This document shows, one piece after another, positions 32,987 through 40,657 of a stretch of 64,000 nucleotides of DNA. The notes beneath the pieces are model-generated. The model searched no databases. It had not been told where the DNA came from and was given only the letters and a program-made list of their open reading frames with translations. Positions within the stretch are counted from its first letter, which is position 1. Each line of letters begins with the position of its first letter. Where the stretch lies: positions 1 to 64,000 of the forward strand of contig CASFKG010000002.1 in NCBI GenBank assembly GCA_949295325.1, written 5' to 3'. The stretch comes from an uncultured bacterium. GTDB lineage: Bacteria > Bacillota_I > Bacilli_A > RFN20 > CAG-826. The translations under genes were made by a program, and so were the position numbers.

Positions 32987-33904
32987 ATGCTTGATTTTGA
33001 AACTTTAACTAAATTAGAAACTTGTCTTAAAAATACCGGATTCGAGTATGATTTTTCTATTGACGATAATCATTTTTTTGATCGTCCATATGGGAAATAC
33101 ACATCTTTAACTTTAAGAAGTATTACTGGTTTAATTAATAACTCTATTTTAAATAATGACAGCGAGCATTCTTCTTATGATATTGAACTAATCAACAAAT
33201 TAACAAAATGTTTGTTAGATTCGAACGACGAAGAATTAAAATCAATCGCTTGGAATTCCTTCATAGACTGTGCATATGATCAAAAATTCCTTCTTTTTAA
33301 GGAAATGGAAGAAGCAAGAAATTCTTTCTTTGATCAAATTGGAGAAGATTGTTGTACAAATCACACTAAGATGCTTGAAAGTGAAAGACTGTATATAAAA
33401 CCTAACAATAAGGAAGATGGGCGTTCTATTTATGAATATGTGAATAAATATGATAAAGACGAATATTTATTTGCTAGGATGGCTCGAAATTGCGGCTCAG
33501 AAGATTACTTTATATTTTGCTTATGCTTAAAAGAAACAAATGAGATAATTGGCGATATTGGTTTAGCCTTTGATCCTAATCAGCAAAATACTTTTAATCT
33601 TTCTTATTACATCAAAATAGAACATCGCCAAAAAGGATATATTAAGGAAGCTTTCAAAAAGATTTTAGAAGCGATAGAGAATGATGAAATTATTCTTTAC
33701 GGTCAATGGCGCAAGGAATATGTTTTAGAAGAAACAAATCCCGTCATTAAACTAATAAGAATAGAAGTAGACGAAAATAATATTGCTTCTTTCAATACTG
33801 CGAAGTCATTAGGCTTTGAATATGAAGGCAAAATTGTTAAATATAAAAAGATAAATGGTGAGGATAGATATATTGCTGAACACCATTTTGTTAAAAAGAT
33901 TTAG
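32987..33904 (+). CDS. GNAT acetyltransferase with N-terminal extension
   Basis: A 305-aa protein. Residues 1-125 are an unrecognised helical domain. Residues about 130-305 form a RimJ/RimL-type GNAT: LESERLYIKPNNKEDG at the start, GDIGLAFD, YYIKIEHRQKGYIKEAF (acetyl-CoA loop) and RIEVDENNIASFNTAKSLGF. A TTG at 32981 is in frame, but AAGGAATG fits the ATG at 32987 better. It lies 13 nt after the small protein gene, in the same AT-rich codon style, so both belong to the island. Typical roles of this branch are N-terminal or antibiotic acetylation; the target here is unknown. Confidence 0.75.
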   Translation: MLDFETLTKLETCLKNTGFEYDFSIDDNHFFDRPYGKYTSLTLRSITGLINNSILNNDSEHSSYDIELINKLTKCLLDSNDEELKSIAWNSFIDCAYDQKFLLFKEMEEARNSFFDQIGEDCCTNHTKMLESERLYIKPNNKEDGRSIYEYVNKYDKDEYLFARMARNCGSEDYFIFCLCLKETNEIIGDIGLAFDPNQQNTFNLSYYIKIEHRQKGYIKEAFKKILEAIENDEIILYGQWRKEYVLEETNPVIKLIRIEVDENNIASFNTAKSLGFEYEGKIVKYKKINGEDRYIAEHHFVKKI

Positions 33905-33950
33905 TAAATAATGTGCAAAGAAAAACAGTTTTTTGTTTAAGGAGATAATT

Positions 33951-34583
33951 ATGGAAACAGTTAATTCATTTGATATCTTGATTGCGTTAATTAAAGCATG
34001 TCAAAGCGATACTGAAGATTCTCACGTCGATGGCCCAAATGGTTATGAAGCAGCAATTGGATCGCCGAAGTATTTATTAGGTCAAAGTATTAGGCAATTG
34101 TGGAATAGAAAAGGGCACAGGTGTGTAAGTAAAACGGCATTAGAACTTTGGAATAAGTTAAAAGTAGGTGATTCAATTTTTAATTATTGGTATCAAAAAC
34201 CTATTTATTATAAAAACGAAGAACCTGTTTCTATTAAAAAATATGTCGGAGCAAGCAGTACCCCATACTGGGAAGGAGATATTAAATTCACCAAAAAGGG
34301 GGACTATTTTAGATTTAGACAAGTTTTTCATATTGAGCATATTGTTCCAATAAACGTCATATTAGAAGAGCTTTTGAAAATTGATTTATCGAAGGATAAA
34401 GATGAAGTTTATAAAAAACTAGACGAAATTCTTAACAAAATATATGTGTGTTATATAACTAAGGAAGAAGACAAAAAATTAAACAAGGTAGCAAAAACAA
34501 AACGCTCTGACAACTATCTTGAAGTAATCAATAAAGATTACAAAGATGCAGGAATTGAAATTGCTGAGTGGAGCAAAGATTAA
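33951..34583 (+). CDS. HNH-nuclease-like island protein
   Basis: A 210-aa protein. Residues about 120-190 hold FHIEHIVPINVILEELLKI followed by YVCYITKEEDKKLN, which resembles the H-x-x-H-I-x-P and the later C-x-x-x-x-E-E-x-x-x-L-N part of HNH-fold nucleases. The first 115 residues (SDTEDSHVDGPNGYEAAIGS, then SIRQLWNRKGHRCVSKTALEL) are unfamiliar. AAGGAG sets the ATG at 33951 rather than the upstream TTG at 33933. As cargo in a mobile island behind a tRNA, a host-defence or toxin role is plausible but unproven. Confidence 0.55.
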   Translation: METVNSFDILIALIKACQSDTEDSHVDGPNGYEAAIGSPKYLLGQSIRQLWNRKGHRCVSKTALELWNKLKVGDSIFNYWYQKPIYYKNEEPVSIKKYVGASSTPYWEGDIKFTKKGDYFRFRQVFHIEHIVPINVILEELLKIDLSKDKDEVYKKLDEILNKIYVCYITKEEDKKLNKVAKTKRSDNYLEVINKDYKDAGIEIAEWSKD

Positions 34584-34592
34584 AAATAGTTT

Positions 34593-34810
34593 TTAAAGTT
34601 CTATCGCAAGCGATGCGATAAGGAACGCTAACTTAGATACGATGACGATACTTCCTGATATGAGGTCATATTTTTTGATTTTGAATGATTTATTTAATAA
34701 AGCGAATAAGCAGTAATAGAAGATGAGGTAACTTAAGAAGATGGTTAATTTTAATTGTGTACAATTATTAGAAAAGTTGAATCAAATATCATTCTAGCTT
34801 TTTTAGGCAT
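34593..34810 (-). pseudogene. Frameshifted small membrane-protein gene
   Basis: Read leftward from ATG 34810 (preceded by AGAGAGAAAATAAA), one frame gives MPKKARMIFDSTFLIIVHN and a TAA. The neighbouring frame continues with QLKLTIFLSYLIFYYCLFAL, then NKSFKIKKYDLISGSIVIVS and LAFLIASLAIEL to a TAA at 34593. Together this is a two- or three-helix membrane protein of about 72 aa broken by a single shift near 34755. It is antisense to and separate from the HNH-like gene. Confidence 0.45.
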
Positions 34811-34930
34811 TTTATTTTCTCTCTTGTATAGTTGGGTATTCATTATCCCAAATTGCATCGTTTTGTCAGTATTTTTTGTGTTATTTAATTGCTGTCAATG
34901 TCAAGCAAGAAATATTGATAAAATCGGCAC

Positions 34931-34990
34931 TTTATATGGGTATCGTTTTTTAGTAAGGGTATCATTTTTCTAGTAGGGGTATCGTTTTGT
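34931..34990 (+). repeat. Right 20-nt repeat array
   Basis: Three units in exact 20-nt register (34931, 34951, 34971): each contains (A)GGGTATC(G/A)TTTT, and the last two begin TAGTAAGGGT and TAGTAGGGGT. They are inverted relative to the array at 32501-32560. Confidence 0.65.
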
Positions 34991-35025
34991 ATTAAAGTGA
35001 TAGCACAAAGACAAACGAAAAGTCG

Positions 35026-35046
35026 GCCGGTTTGCCCGGCTTTTTT
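35026..35046 (+). terminator. Orphan intrinsic terminator
   Basis: GCCGG and CCGGC form a five-pair stem around TTTGC, followed by six T residues, just outside the island. GC content matches the core genome, so it may have ended the tRNA-Trp transcript before the insertion. Confidence 0.75.
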
Positions 35047-35113
35047 CATTTTATTTGGCAACAGTAACGACAAGTAACAGCGCAAAAGCCTCCCGGAGTG
35101 GTAGATTGAGCAT

Positions 35114-36430
35114 ATGGCAGATGGATTGAAAGGCGATTTCAAAGACAGACTCAGGAGCCTAAGGGTCAAGGCCGGGCTTTCGCAAGAGGCGCTTTCCGAG
35201 GCCGTAAATGTATCGAGAAGCGCCATAGCCAAATACGAAAACGGCTTGGGGAAGCCGAGCGGGGATACCATTCTGGCGATTGCCTCCTATTTCGGAATAC
35301 CGGCCAGCGACCTCCTCGGGCGGGCAAAGGAGCCGAAGTCCCCATTTAGGAAAATCGGGTTGATAGCTGCCTGCTCGATATTGAGCCTAGGAATCGTCTC
35401 CGGCGTGGGCGTCGGACTCTACTTTCTCTTCCGGCCCGGCGACGGGCGCGTCCCGGATGATGTGCCCGCCGGCGGCGACATTCCAACCGTCACGGGTTTT
35501 TGCCTTATACCCGGCATCAAGAACCTGCCGGACGAGCTTCCGCAAGTTGCCGGCGGGGAATACTACGCGACTACCTTCCTCGATTACGACATCGATGTTA
35601 AACCTGAAGCCAGCGGGGGAAGCGCCGCCGTGGATTTCGGGGGCGACGTGGCCGAAATAGATGCTCCGGAAGGCGTCAGCGTGGATTTCGGCGGCCAGGG
35701 TACCTCCCGCTATACGGTCAGTTTCTCCGCAGAAGGGGAATATGAGATTGGATTCGCCTTTGGCGGGGAAAGAGAAACCATTTCCTTCATCGTGGACAAC
35801 GAATGCGATGCCTATGCTTCCTTCCTTGTTGGGATGGAAGACGCCTATGGATGGGTCCATGGCCTTGCCGTGGATCCAATCGCCGAGGTTAGGATCGAGG
35901 AATTCGATGGCTCGGCGGGGTCCTACGGCTTAAAGGGGATAAAATACTCCCAAGACAGGGCGGATATCGCTGCCGTGGAAGGATTCCTCTCCCAGACCGC
36001 GGCCAAGACAAACCGGGAGCCCAGCGGCGGCCATTGCGGGACACTGACCGTAACGACGGTATCCGGCAAGCGGCATTCATTGGCCACCGAAGGCGGACTG
36101 CTGCGCAATGGGGATTCCAACTACATTCCCTCGTGTGGCTTGCCCCAGCCTAGTAACCCGTCGTTGACCGCCGGCGCCTTCGTCGGATGCGAAGAGGACG
36201 AAATCGTGGCCTACGGTCCCGATGGACGGATGATGGGGCGGTTCGATTCGCTTTTTAGCCTCGAATTCGTACGTTCCGATTTCGTGGCATCTTCAATTCC
36301 GGTAATCCTTTCCGGCTACAAAGGTGGTCTCATCGAGGTATACGGCAAAACCCATTTCCGCTACCTCGGGAATTGCTACGAGACGGTTGGCGATGCCGAT
36401 TTTTCCTCGTTGCTGGACGATTTATTGTAG
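35114..36430 (+). CDS. Membrane-tethered XRE-family regulator with outer domain
   Basis: A 438-aa protein. Residues about 8-68 are a helix-turn-helix of the XRE/Cro type (LRVKAGLSQEALSEAVNVSR, then KYENGLGKPS). A membrane helix follows at about 78-103 (LIAACSILSLGIVSGVGVGL). The remaining 330 residues are predicted to lie outside the cell: two Ig-like beta domains and a C-terminal part with no known motif. This layout suggests a regulator that senses something at the surface and acts on DNA directly. TAGATT lies 6 nt before the ATG with no ribosome site, so a leaderless mRNA is likely. The next gene, a broken acyltransferase, starts 17 nt downstream. Confidence 0.78.
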   Translation: MADGLKGDFKDRLRSLRVKAGLSQEALSEAVNVSRSAIAKYENGLGKPSGDTILAIASYFGIPASDLLGRAKEPKSPFRKIGLIAACSILSLGIVSGVGVGLYFLFRPGDGRVPDDVPAGGDIPTVTGFCLIPGIKNLPDELPQVAGGEYYATTFLDYDIDVKPEASGGSAAVDFGGDVAEIDAPEGVSVDFGGQGTSRYTVSFSAEGEYEIGFAFGGERETISFIVDNECDAYASFLVGMEDAYGWVHGLAVDPIAEVRIEEFDGSAGSYGLKGIKYSQDRADIAAVEGFLSQTAAKTNREPSGGHCGTLTVTTVSGKRHSLATEGGLLRNGDSNYIPSCGLPQPSNPSLTAGAFVGCEEDEIVAYGPDGRMMGRFDSLFSLEFVRSDFVASSIPVILSGYKGGLIEVYGKTHFRYLGNCYETVGDADFSSLLDDLL

Positions 36431-36447
36431 AATTCCCCGGGGAGAGC

Positions 36448-37475
36448 ATGGGGAAGAGGAACAACCTGCTTGATGCCGTCAAGGCTCTATTGGCCCTCGG
36501 CGTGGTTTTCGCTCATTGCCAGTTTCCGGGGTATTTCGGGAAGATAATGGGGAGTTTCGGTACCAGGGCGTCATCGTCTTCTTCCTGATAACCGGCTAAT
36601 AGTCCTCGACCGCGGACGGCAGCAGTCCGGCCAAACTGCTCGTGCGGGCCAAGCGGAACCTCATCATCACCGCGGTCGCCTTCGCGGTGTATTTCATCTA
36701 CTCCACGGTAAGTGCCTATGCCCTTGGGAGGTCTTCTTCGTATTGGGAGCAATATAAAGACCCCTACGTGTACCTCAAGGCCGTCTACCTGATGGATTTT
36801 TCCTTTATCAGGGCCGGGCACCCCTGGTTCATGGTAAACCTGCTGATATGCTATCCGATACTTTGCCTGATGGAGAAATACCGTCTCCAGAAGATATTCT
36901 ATTGGCTGTTGCCGCTTTTGCTTATTGGCAAGATAACGGTCGAGATATACATAAGCATCTACCCTTCGGGGGAATGGTTCGATTACCACGCCGGCGGCAT
37001 ATTCCTTTTCGGCGGCTTGCCCATCGTCATATTGGGTTCGGCTCTCCGCCGATATAAGGAAATTACCGACAGGGTTCCGACTTGGCCGTTATTGCTGTCG
37101 CTGGCCGCCTCTTTCGGGTTGCTCTTCCTGACCGTCTGCCTGAAGGTGGACGGAGCGGACATTTCCATGGTCTTCAAGATAACAACGGGTTCGTTGCTCT
37201 TGCTATGCTGCCTTAGGTCGAATGTGCGCCGTCCCGTACCGGTGTTCGGCTATCTAGGCAGGTACTGCCCGGTCTACGTCTATCTCTACCACCATCTCGT
37301 CGGCTATACGGTCAGGTCGCTGAACTCGACCGTTTGGCCTTGGCCGGAATTCGCGGTGGAGTGGCTTCGCCCGTTGTTGGTCGCCGTGCTTTCCTTCCTT
37401 TTGGCCTATTTGATTTCGCTTGCCCTAAGATCAATTGGCAGGAAGAGGGAAAATCCCGGCTTGAAGGCCGGGTAA
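36448..37475 (+). pseudogene. Acyltransferase family 3 pseudogene
   Basis: A membrane acyltransferase (OafA/YrhL-like, O-acylation of surface sugars) in pieces. ATG 36448 behind GGGGAGAG starts GKRNNLLDAVKALLALGVVF, then the conserved H in AHCQFPGYFG. At about 36560 the frame shifts: the correct continuation YQGVIVFFLITG lies in the next frame and at once meets two stops, TAA 36597 and TAG 36600, where relatives have G-Y-x-x-S. After them the same frame stays open to 37475 with about eight membrane helices. One frameshift plus two tandem stops make it non-functional unless the sequence is wrong. Confidence 0.8.
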
Positions 37476-37484
37476 TGGCCGATT

Positions 37485-37522
37485 CCAAGCCGGGGCTAAT
37501 TTTCCCTATTTGGCTTGGTTTT
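37485..37522 (+). terminator. Probable terminator after the acyltransferase remnant
   Basis: CCAAGCC pairs with GGCTTGG across a 20-nt loop, then TTTT. A second hairpin, CCCGGC/GCCGGG, covers the stop codon of the pseudogene at 37456-37473. Confidence 0.6.
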
Positions 37523-37587
37523 GGCGCCTTATGGGTTATTTGCTAAGCCCCATTTTGCTAAATTGATATAGAAAGGAAAGTTTTCAG

Positions 37588-38523
37588 ATGAAAAAATCCC
37601 TCCTGCCGGTTCTATTGATTCCGTTCTTGCTTGCCTCCTGCGGCGAACAGCGGGGACCGGGAAACGGCTCCGCTTCCACGTCCCAAGAAGAGGAAACATC
37701 CACGTCGATTAGCGAAACCGATGAAAACGATTTCACCCTCCAGTTCGCCGATAACGGCCTTATCGCCAACAGGGATCCCTATTTGTTTTCCAGGGCGGAG
37801 GACGGGGACGAATATCCCCCCGAGGCCAATATCGTGATAAGTGCCGACGTTTCCTCCTGGGCTTTCTGCACGGCCGTCGACGAAAAGGCGACGGGCGTAT
37901 ATAGCGAGGACGAAGCGGTTATACCGGAGGAAGCCCTCTTGCTCGATACCATGCTTGATAGCGACATCCACGGCTCGAGCGGTTCGAGCGAGATCATCGG
38001 TTTTACCATTTCCATCGACCGCAAAATGGTCAATCCCGGGACGACCAAGGTCTTGTTCACCACGCGTCCGAGCAACGGTTCCAGCAGCATTGCCAAGGAC
38101 ACGCGGATCTGCGTCGAAGTGGACATCGTCGCCTATGGCAGCATCGATATAGCGACCTGTGAGGTAGATATCAATTTCGATCCAGCCGGACTTGAGGAAG
38201 CCCTGTCGGATATCCAATACGATACAGTGGAGTTCTGCCTCTCCGATTCCGAGGAGATATACGGTTCCAATGCCTTGGCCCATTACCGCAGGAACATCGA
38301 GCCTGGCGAAATGAGCGATCCGGTTATCGGGATAAGCGGCCTGGATCTTGCATCCGGGCACATGTATGACGTTTGGATATACGCGGAGGGGAAGGACGAC
38401 CGCAGATGGCTGCCGTTGGACGGAGAAGGCGGGGTATACGTCCAGATGGGTCCAAACGACAACGGACTCGATTCCTATCTCGAGGTGACAAACGACGCCA
38501 CGATTAACTGCCAATTGGCCTAA
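37588..38523 (+). CDS. Lipoprotein of unknown function
   Basis: A 311-aa lipoprotein: signal MKKSLLPVLLIPFLLASC with lipobox LASC, a Gly/Ser/Thr/Glu linker to about residue 50, and a beta-rich mature region in two halves (about 50-190 and 190-311), both ending in strand-rich Asp/Ser segments. No enzyme or binding motif recognised. AAAGGAAAG provides the ribosome site. It stands alone after a terminator and before a long decayed region. Similar in style to the other lipoproteins here (5271, 25289, 47623), all with an acidic Ser/Thr linker after the Cys. Confidence 0.75.
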   Translation: MKKSLLPVLLIPFLLASCGEQRGPGNGSASTSQEEETSTSISETDENDFTLQFADNGLIANRDPYLFSRAEDGDEYPPEANIVISADVSSWAFCTAVDEKATGVYSEDEAVIPEEALLLDTMLDSDIHGSSGSSEIIGFTISIDRKMVNPGTTKVLFTTRPSNGSSSIAKDTRICVEVDIVAYGSIDIATCEVDINFDPAGLEEALSDIQYDTVEFCLSDSEEIYGSNALAHYRRNIEPGEMSDPVIGISGLDLASGHMYDVWIYAEGKDDRRWLPLDGEGGVYVQMGPNDNGLDSYLEVTNDATINCQLA

Positions 38524-40162
38524 CATCAATTTCATTAGGATCTTCCTACTTCGTATTCAAGGCTAAACGCCCATAATCCGTGTCTTGCAAAAACAAGATC
38601 TCTGCGGGAGAAGGCCTTATGAACAATCAGCATTCCATATGCTGCTGTATGGAACAAATCCATCCATTAATTGGTCCATTTAAATCGGCGAGTAGTTTTT
38701 CTAACGTTTAATGGCTGAACCAATAACTTCTCAGTCCAAAAGGTTAAACTCCGATGCAGCCCCAAAGACACTGCAGCCATGATGGATAAAATAGGGAAGA
38801 TCCTGTTGCGCATATACGGCTAAAGCGGGCAAATGTACTTCCGAAGCCAAAAACCTATTTCATCCACTCAAAACGCATTTTCAATGCACTCCAGTTTTAA
38901 AAGCGCGGTCGGCAGATGTTTATTTGCAAAGACAGCTTTTGTACACAAGCTTTTCCCTCCGATCGAATTTATGTTTATTTATTGGCTTTACCGCTTTTGC
39001 AATGAATAAGTAGAAAGGACAAAACATAAACAAGAAAACAAGGGAGGAATAAAATATGGAATAAAGCCAGGTTCTTTATCGAGAGGGATACCGTAAAACC
39101 TTTTTCGCTATTTTGTAAATATTTAAGAAATTATATTGAGCAAAAGGTATATTAGACAAAACAATAGCAGGACCAAAAATCCATTTGAAATCTTAGCTCT
39201 TGCTCGAGCCACGGATTGAAAGACGAGCAGCAAATCTGCAAAAATGCAGAAACACGAGAGTTATAAATCAATTATCAACCGCCATATCTTGAAAGATATC
39301 CGGACATGGTCTTCGGGAATCGACCCCCATTTCCTAATTTAAAGGTTCACGGTGCGCCTTTTAAACCTTAACTCTAAAGCAAGGAAGGCCCTAATGGCCT
39401 GAAAACGGAGTACTTCGGCCTTTTGCTTTCCCTTTGAAGCGTTAGCGCAATCAGAAAAGTCGGCGTATTTGCCTTCAATTGTATCGGCTTTGATGATGAT
39501 ATCTTATATGTCTAAACCGGAGAGGTGGTTAACTGTCGACGAGTTCCGCTAGGGCCTTCAATTGGTGCTATTACCTCGTCGAAAGAGTCGTTGCCCATGC
39601 AAATGGAGCTTAAAGGAACTATTTTTTACTGCACTTGTTTGAAGATATGGGTAAGCCATTACCACAATTTTCCCTCAACAAAACGAGTTGGCATAAGCTC
39701 GATGGTTTTTGTTCCTTTAGGCATACGCTTGCTAGGCAGGCTCTAGAATACGTTATGGACCTAGGCAGATTTCCTGAATATCGGGGAATAAAAATAGGAC
39801 CGTAGTGCCAAGGCACTTTGCCTATTCGCTTTTGGAACACAAAAGGGAAAAGTATCGGTCACCGTCTCCGGATAATGCTCATAAATTGTTTTAGCCGGCG
39901 AAGTTTCCCCTGCTTATTCTGGAAAAATTTCCAAAATTAGAAATATTGACTTCAAAAATCAGTAAATATTGACACCGCTTTTTCAAGCATGGTCAAATTA
40001 GCAGGCAAAATCATAGATTTAAGTATTTTGTGAATTAGATGATTGCGACTTCATAGAAAGGGAAAAGGACAATACCAAGACTAATCGGCTATCGGTGAAA
40101 CAAAAAGACCATTCATATGGTTAATAATATTTTGAAGTGAAAAACAAGAAGGGGGATAACAT
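38524..40162. other. 1.6-kb decayed intergenic region
   Basis: No intact gene. Contents seen: a textbook ribosome site GGGAGG followed 8 nt later by ATG GAA TAA at 39056-39064, the start of a dead gene; a hairpin-rich stretch at about 39200-39420 (ATCTGCA/TGCAGA, ATATCTT/AAGATAT and a GGCC stem before TTTT) that could be an RNA or decayed element; an IS66 transposase remnant at 39533-39805; and two direct copies of AAATATTGAC at 39941 and 39964 ahead of the next operon. Composition is more AT-rich than the flanks. Confidence 0.5.
39533..39805 (+). pseudogene. Remnant of an IS66-type transposase C-terminus
   Basis: Between stops at 39530 and 39803 one frame reads SARAFNWCYYLVERVVAHAN, then G-A, TAA at 39611, and on as RNYFLLHLFEDMGKPLP. 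This follows the end of IS66 transposases, where S-A---YSL-ETAKANGL is followed by P-x-YL--LFE-LP. Everything upstream of this segment is lost and the remaining part carries an in-frame stop, so it is a fossil. The last 45 residues do not match the family well. Confidence 0.5.
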
Positions 40163-40651
40163 ATGCTGTTTTTCAAGAATCAGAAGAGGGAATACGAGAA
40201 ATTGAAGGATTCCTTAAAGGCCGAGATTAAGCATTGCTTTGTCGACAACGGGGTTGGCGAGGGACCTCTAAAAGCAACCGGTATCGACTTTTTCTTCCTC
40301 CCTGCCGAATTCGATAGGAAGATCATGAAGGACCTCGGATTATCGATCAACGTCCTCGTCGAAACTAACTATGATCATCTTTTCGCGACTGAACAGTCGA
40401 GGGATAGCATGATGAAGTCGAAGACCATGGTCAACGGCGAGCTCGTGGCGGAAAGCGAAATAATCGGCCAGATATTCAAGGAATTCCGGAAGAAAATCGA
40501 TGCGTTTGCCCGCGACTGCGTGAGCAGGAGCCGCTTTAAATACAAGAAGAACGTTATCGTGAATTCAAAATACAAGGACAAGAACGTTCAGTTCTATGTC
40601 GATTTGTTTACCGAAGACCATGTGGCGCTTGACGAAATGACGAGGCGGTGA
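40163..40651 (+). CDS. Unknown protein, first gene of a pair
   Basis: A 162-aa soluble alpha/beta protein, function not recognised. It opens with basic MLFFKNQKREYEKLKDSLKA, has a central VLVETNYDHLFATEQS, and ends with RFKYKKNVIVNSKYKDKNVQ. AAGGGGG is a good ribosome site. Only 6 nt separate it from a membrane-protein gene whose C-terminal domain has similar size and charge, so the two probably work together. Confidence 0.6.
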   Translation: MLFFKNQKREYEKLKDSLKAEIKHCFVDNGVGEGPLKATGIDFFFLPAEFDRKIMKDLGLSINVLVETNYDHLFATEQSRDSMMKSKTMVNGELVAESEIIGQIFKEFRKKIDAFARDCVSRSRFKYKKNVIVNSKYKDKNVQFYVDLFTEDHVALDEMTRR

Positions 40652-40657
40652 CGGCAT

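Larger units (their letters stand above)
32501..34990. mobile_element. AT-rich island bounded by inverted 20-nt repeat arrays
   Basis: About 2.5 kb, strongly AT-rich compared with both flanks, sitting 130 bp downstream of tRNA-Trp. Each edge carries three consecutive 20-nt units in inverted orientation, the multi-repeat end structure known from IS21-type elements. No transposase is present; the cargo is a small unknown protein, a GNAT, an HNH-like protein and a broken membrane-protein gene. It could be a non-autonomous cargo unit mobilised by an IS21-like transposase elsewhere, or an old element that lost istAB. Outer tips and target duplication could not be fixed by eye. Confidence 0.55.

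Noticed and set aside
34755-34973. Plus-strand hydrophobic frame of 72 codons
   Set aside because: It starts at TTG without a ribosome site, runs into the 20-nt repeat array, and is antisense to a better-supported broken membrane-protein gene.
39180-39420. Hairpin-rich stretch as tmRNA, RNase P RNA or SRP RNA
   Set aside because: None of the universal sequence blocks of these RNAs could be found, and there is no tRNA-like end. It is left as a structured but unassigned region.
39619-39840. Minus-strand frame over the IS66 remnant
   Set aside because: It is the reverse reading of the transposase fossil, which explains the sequence better.
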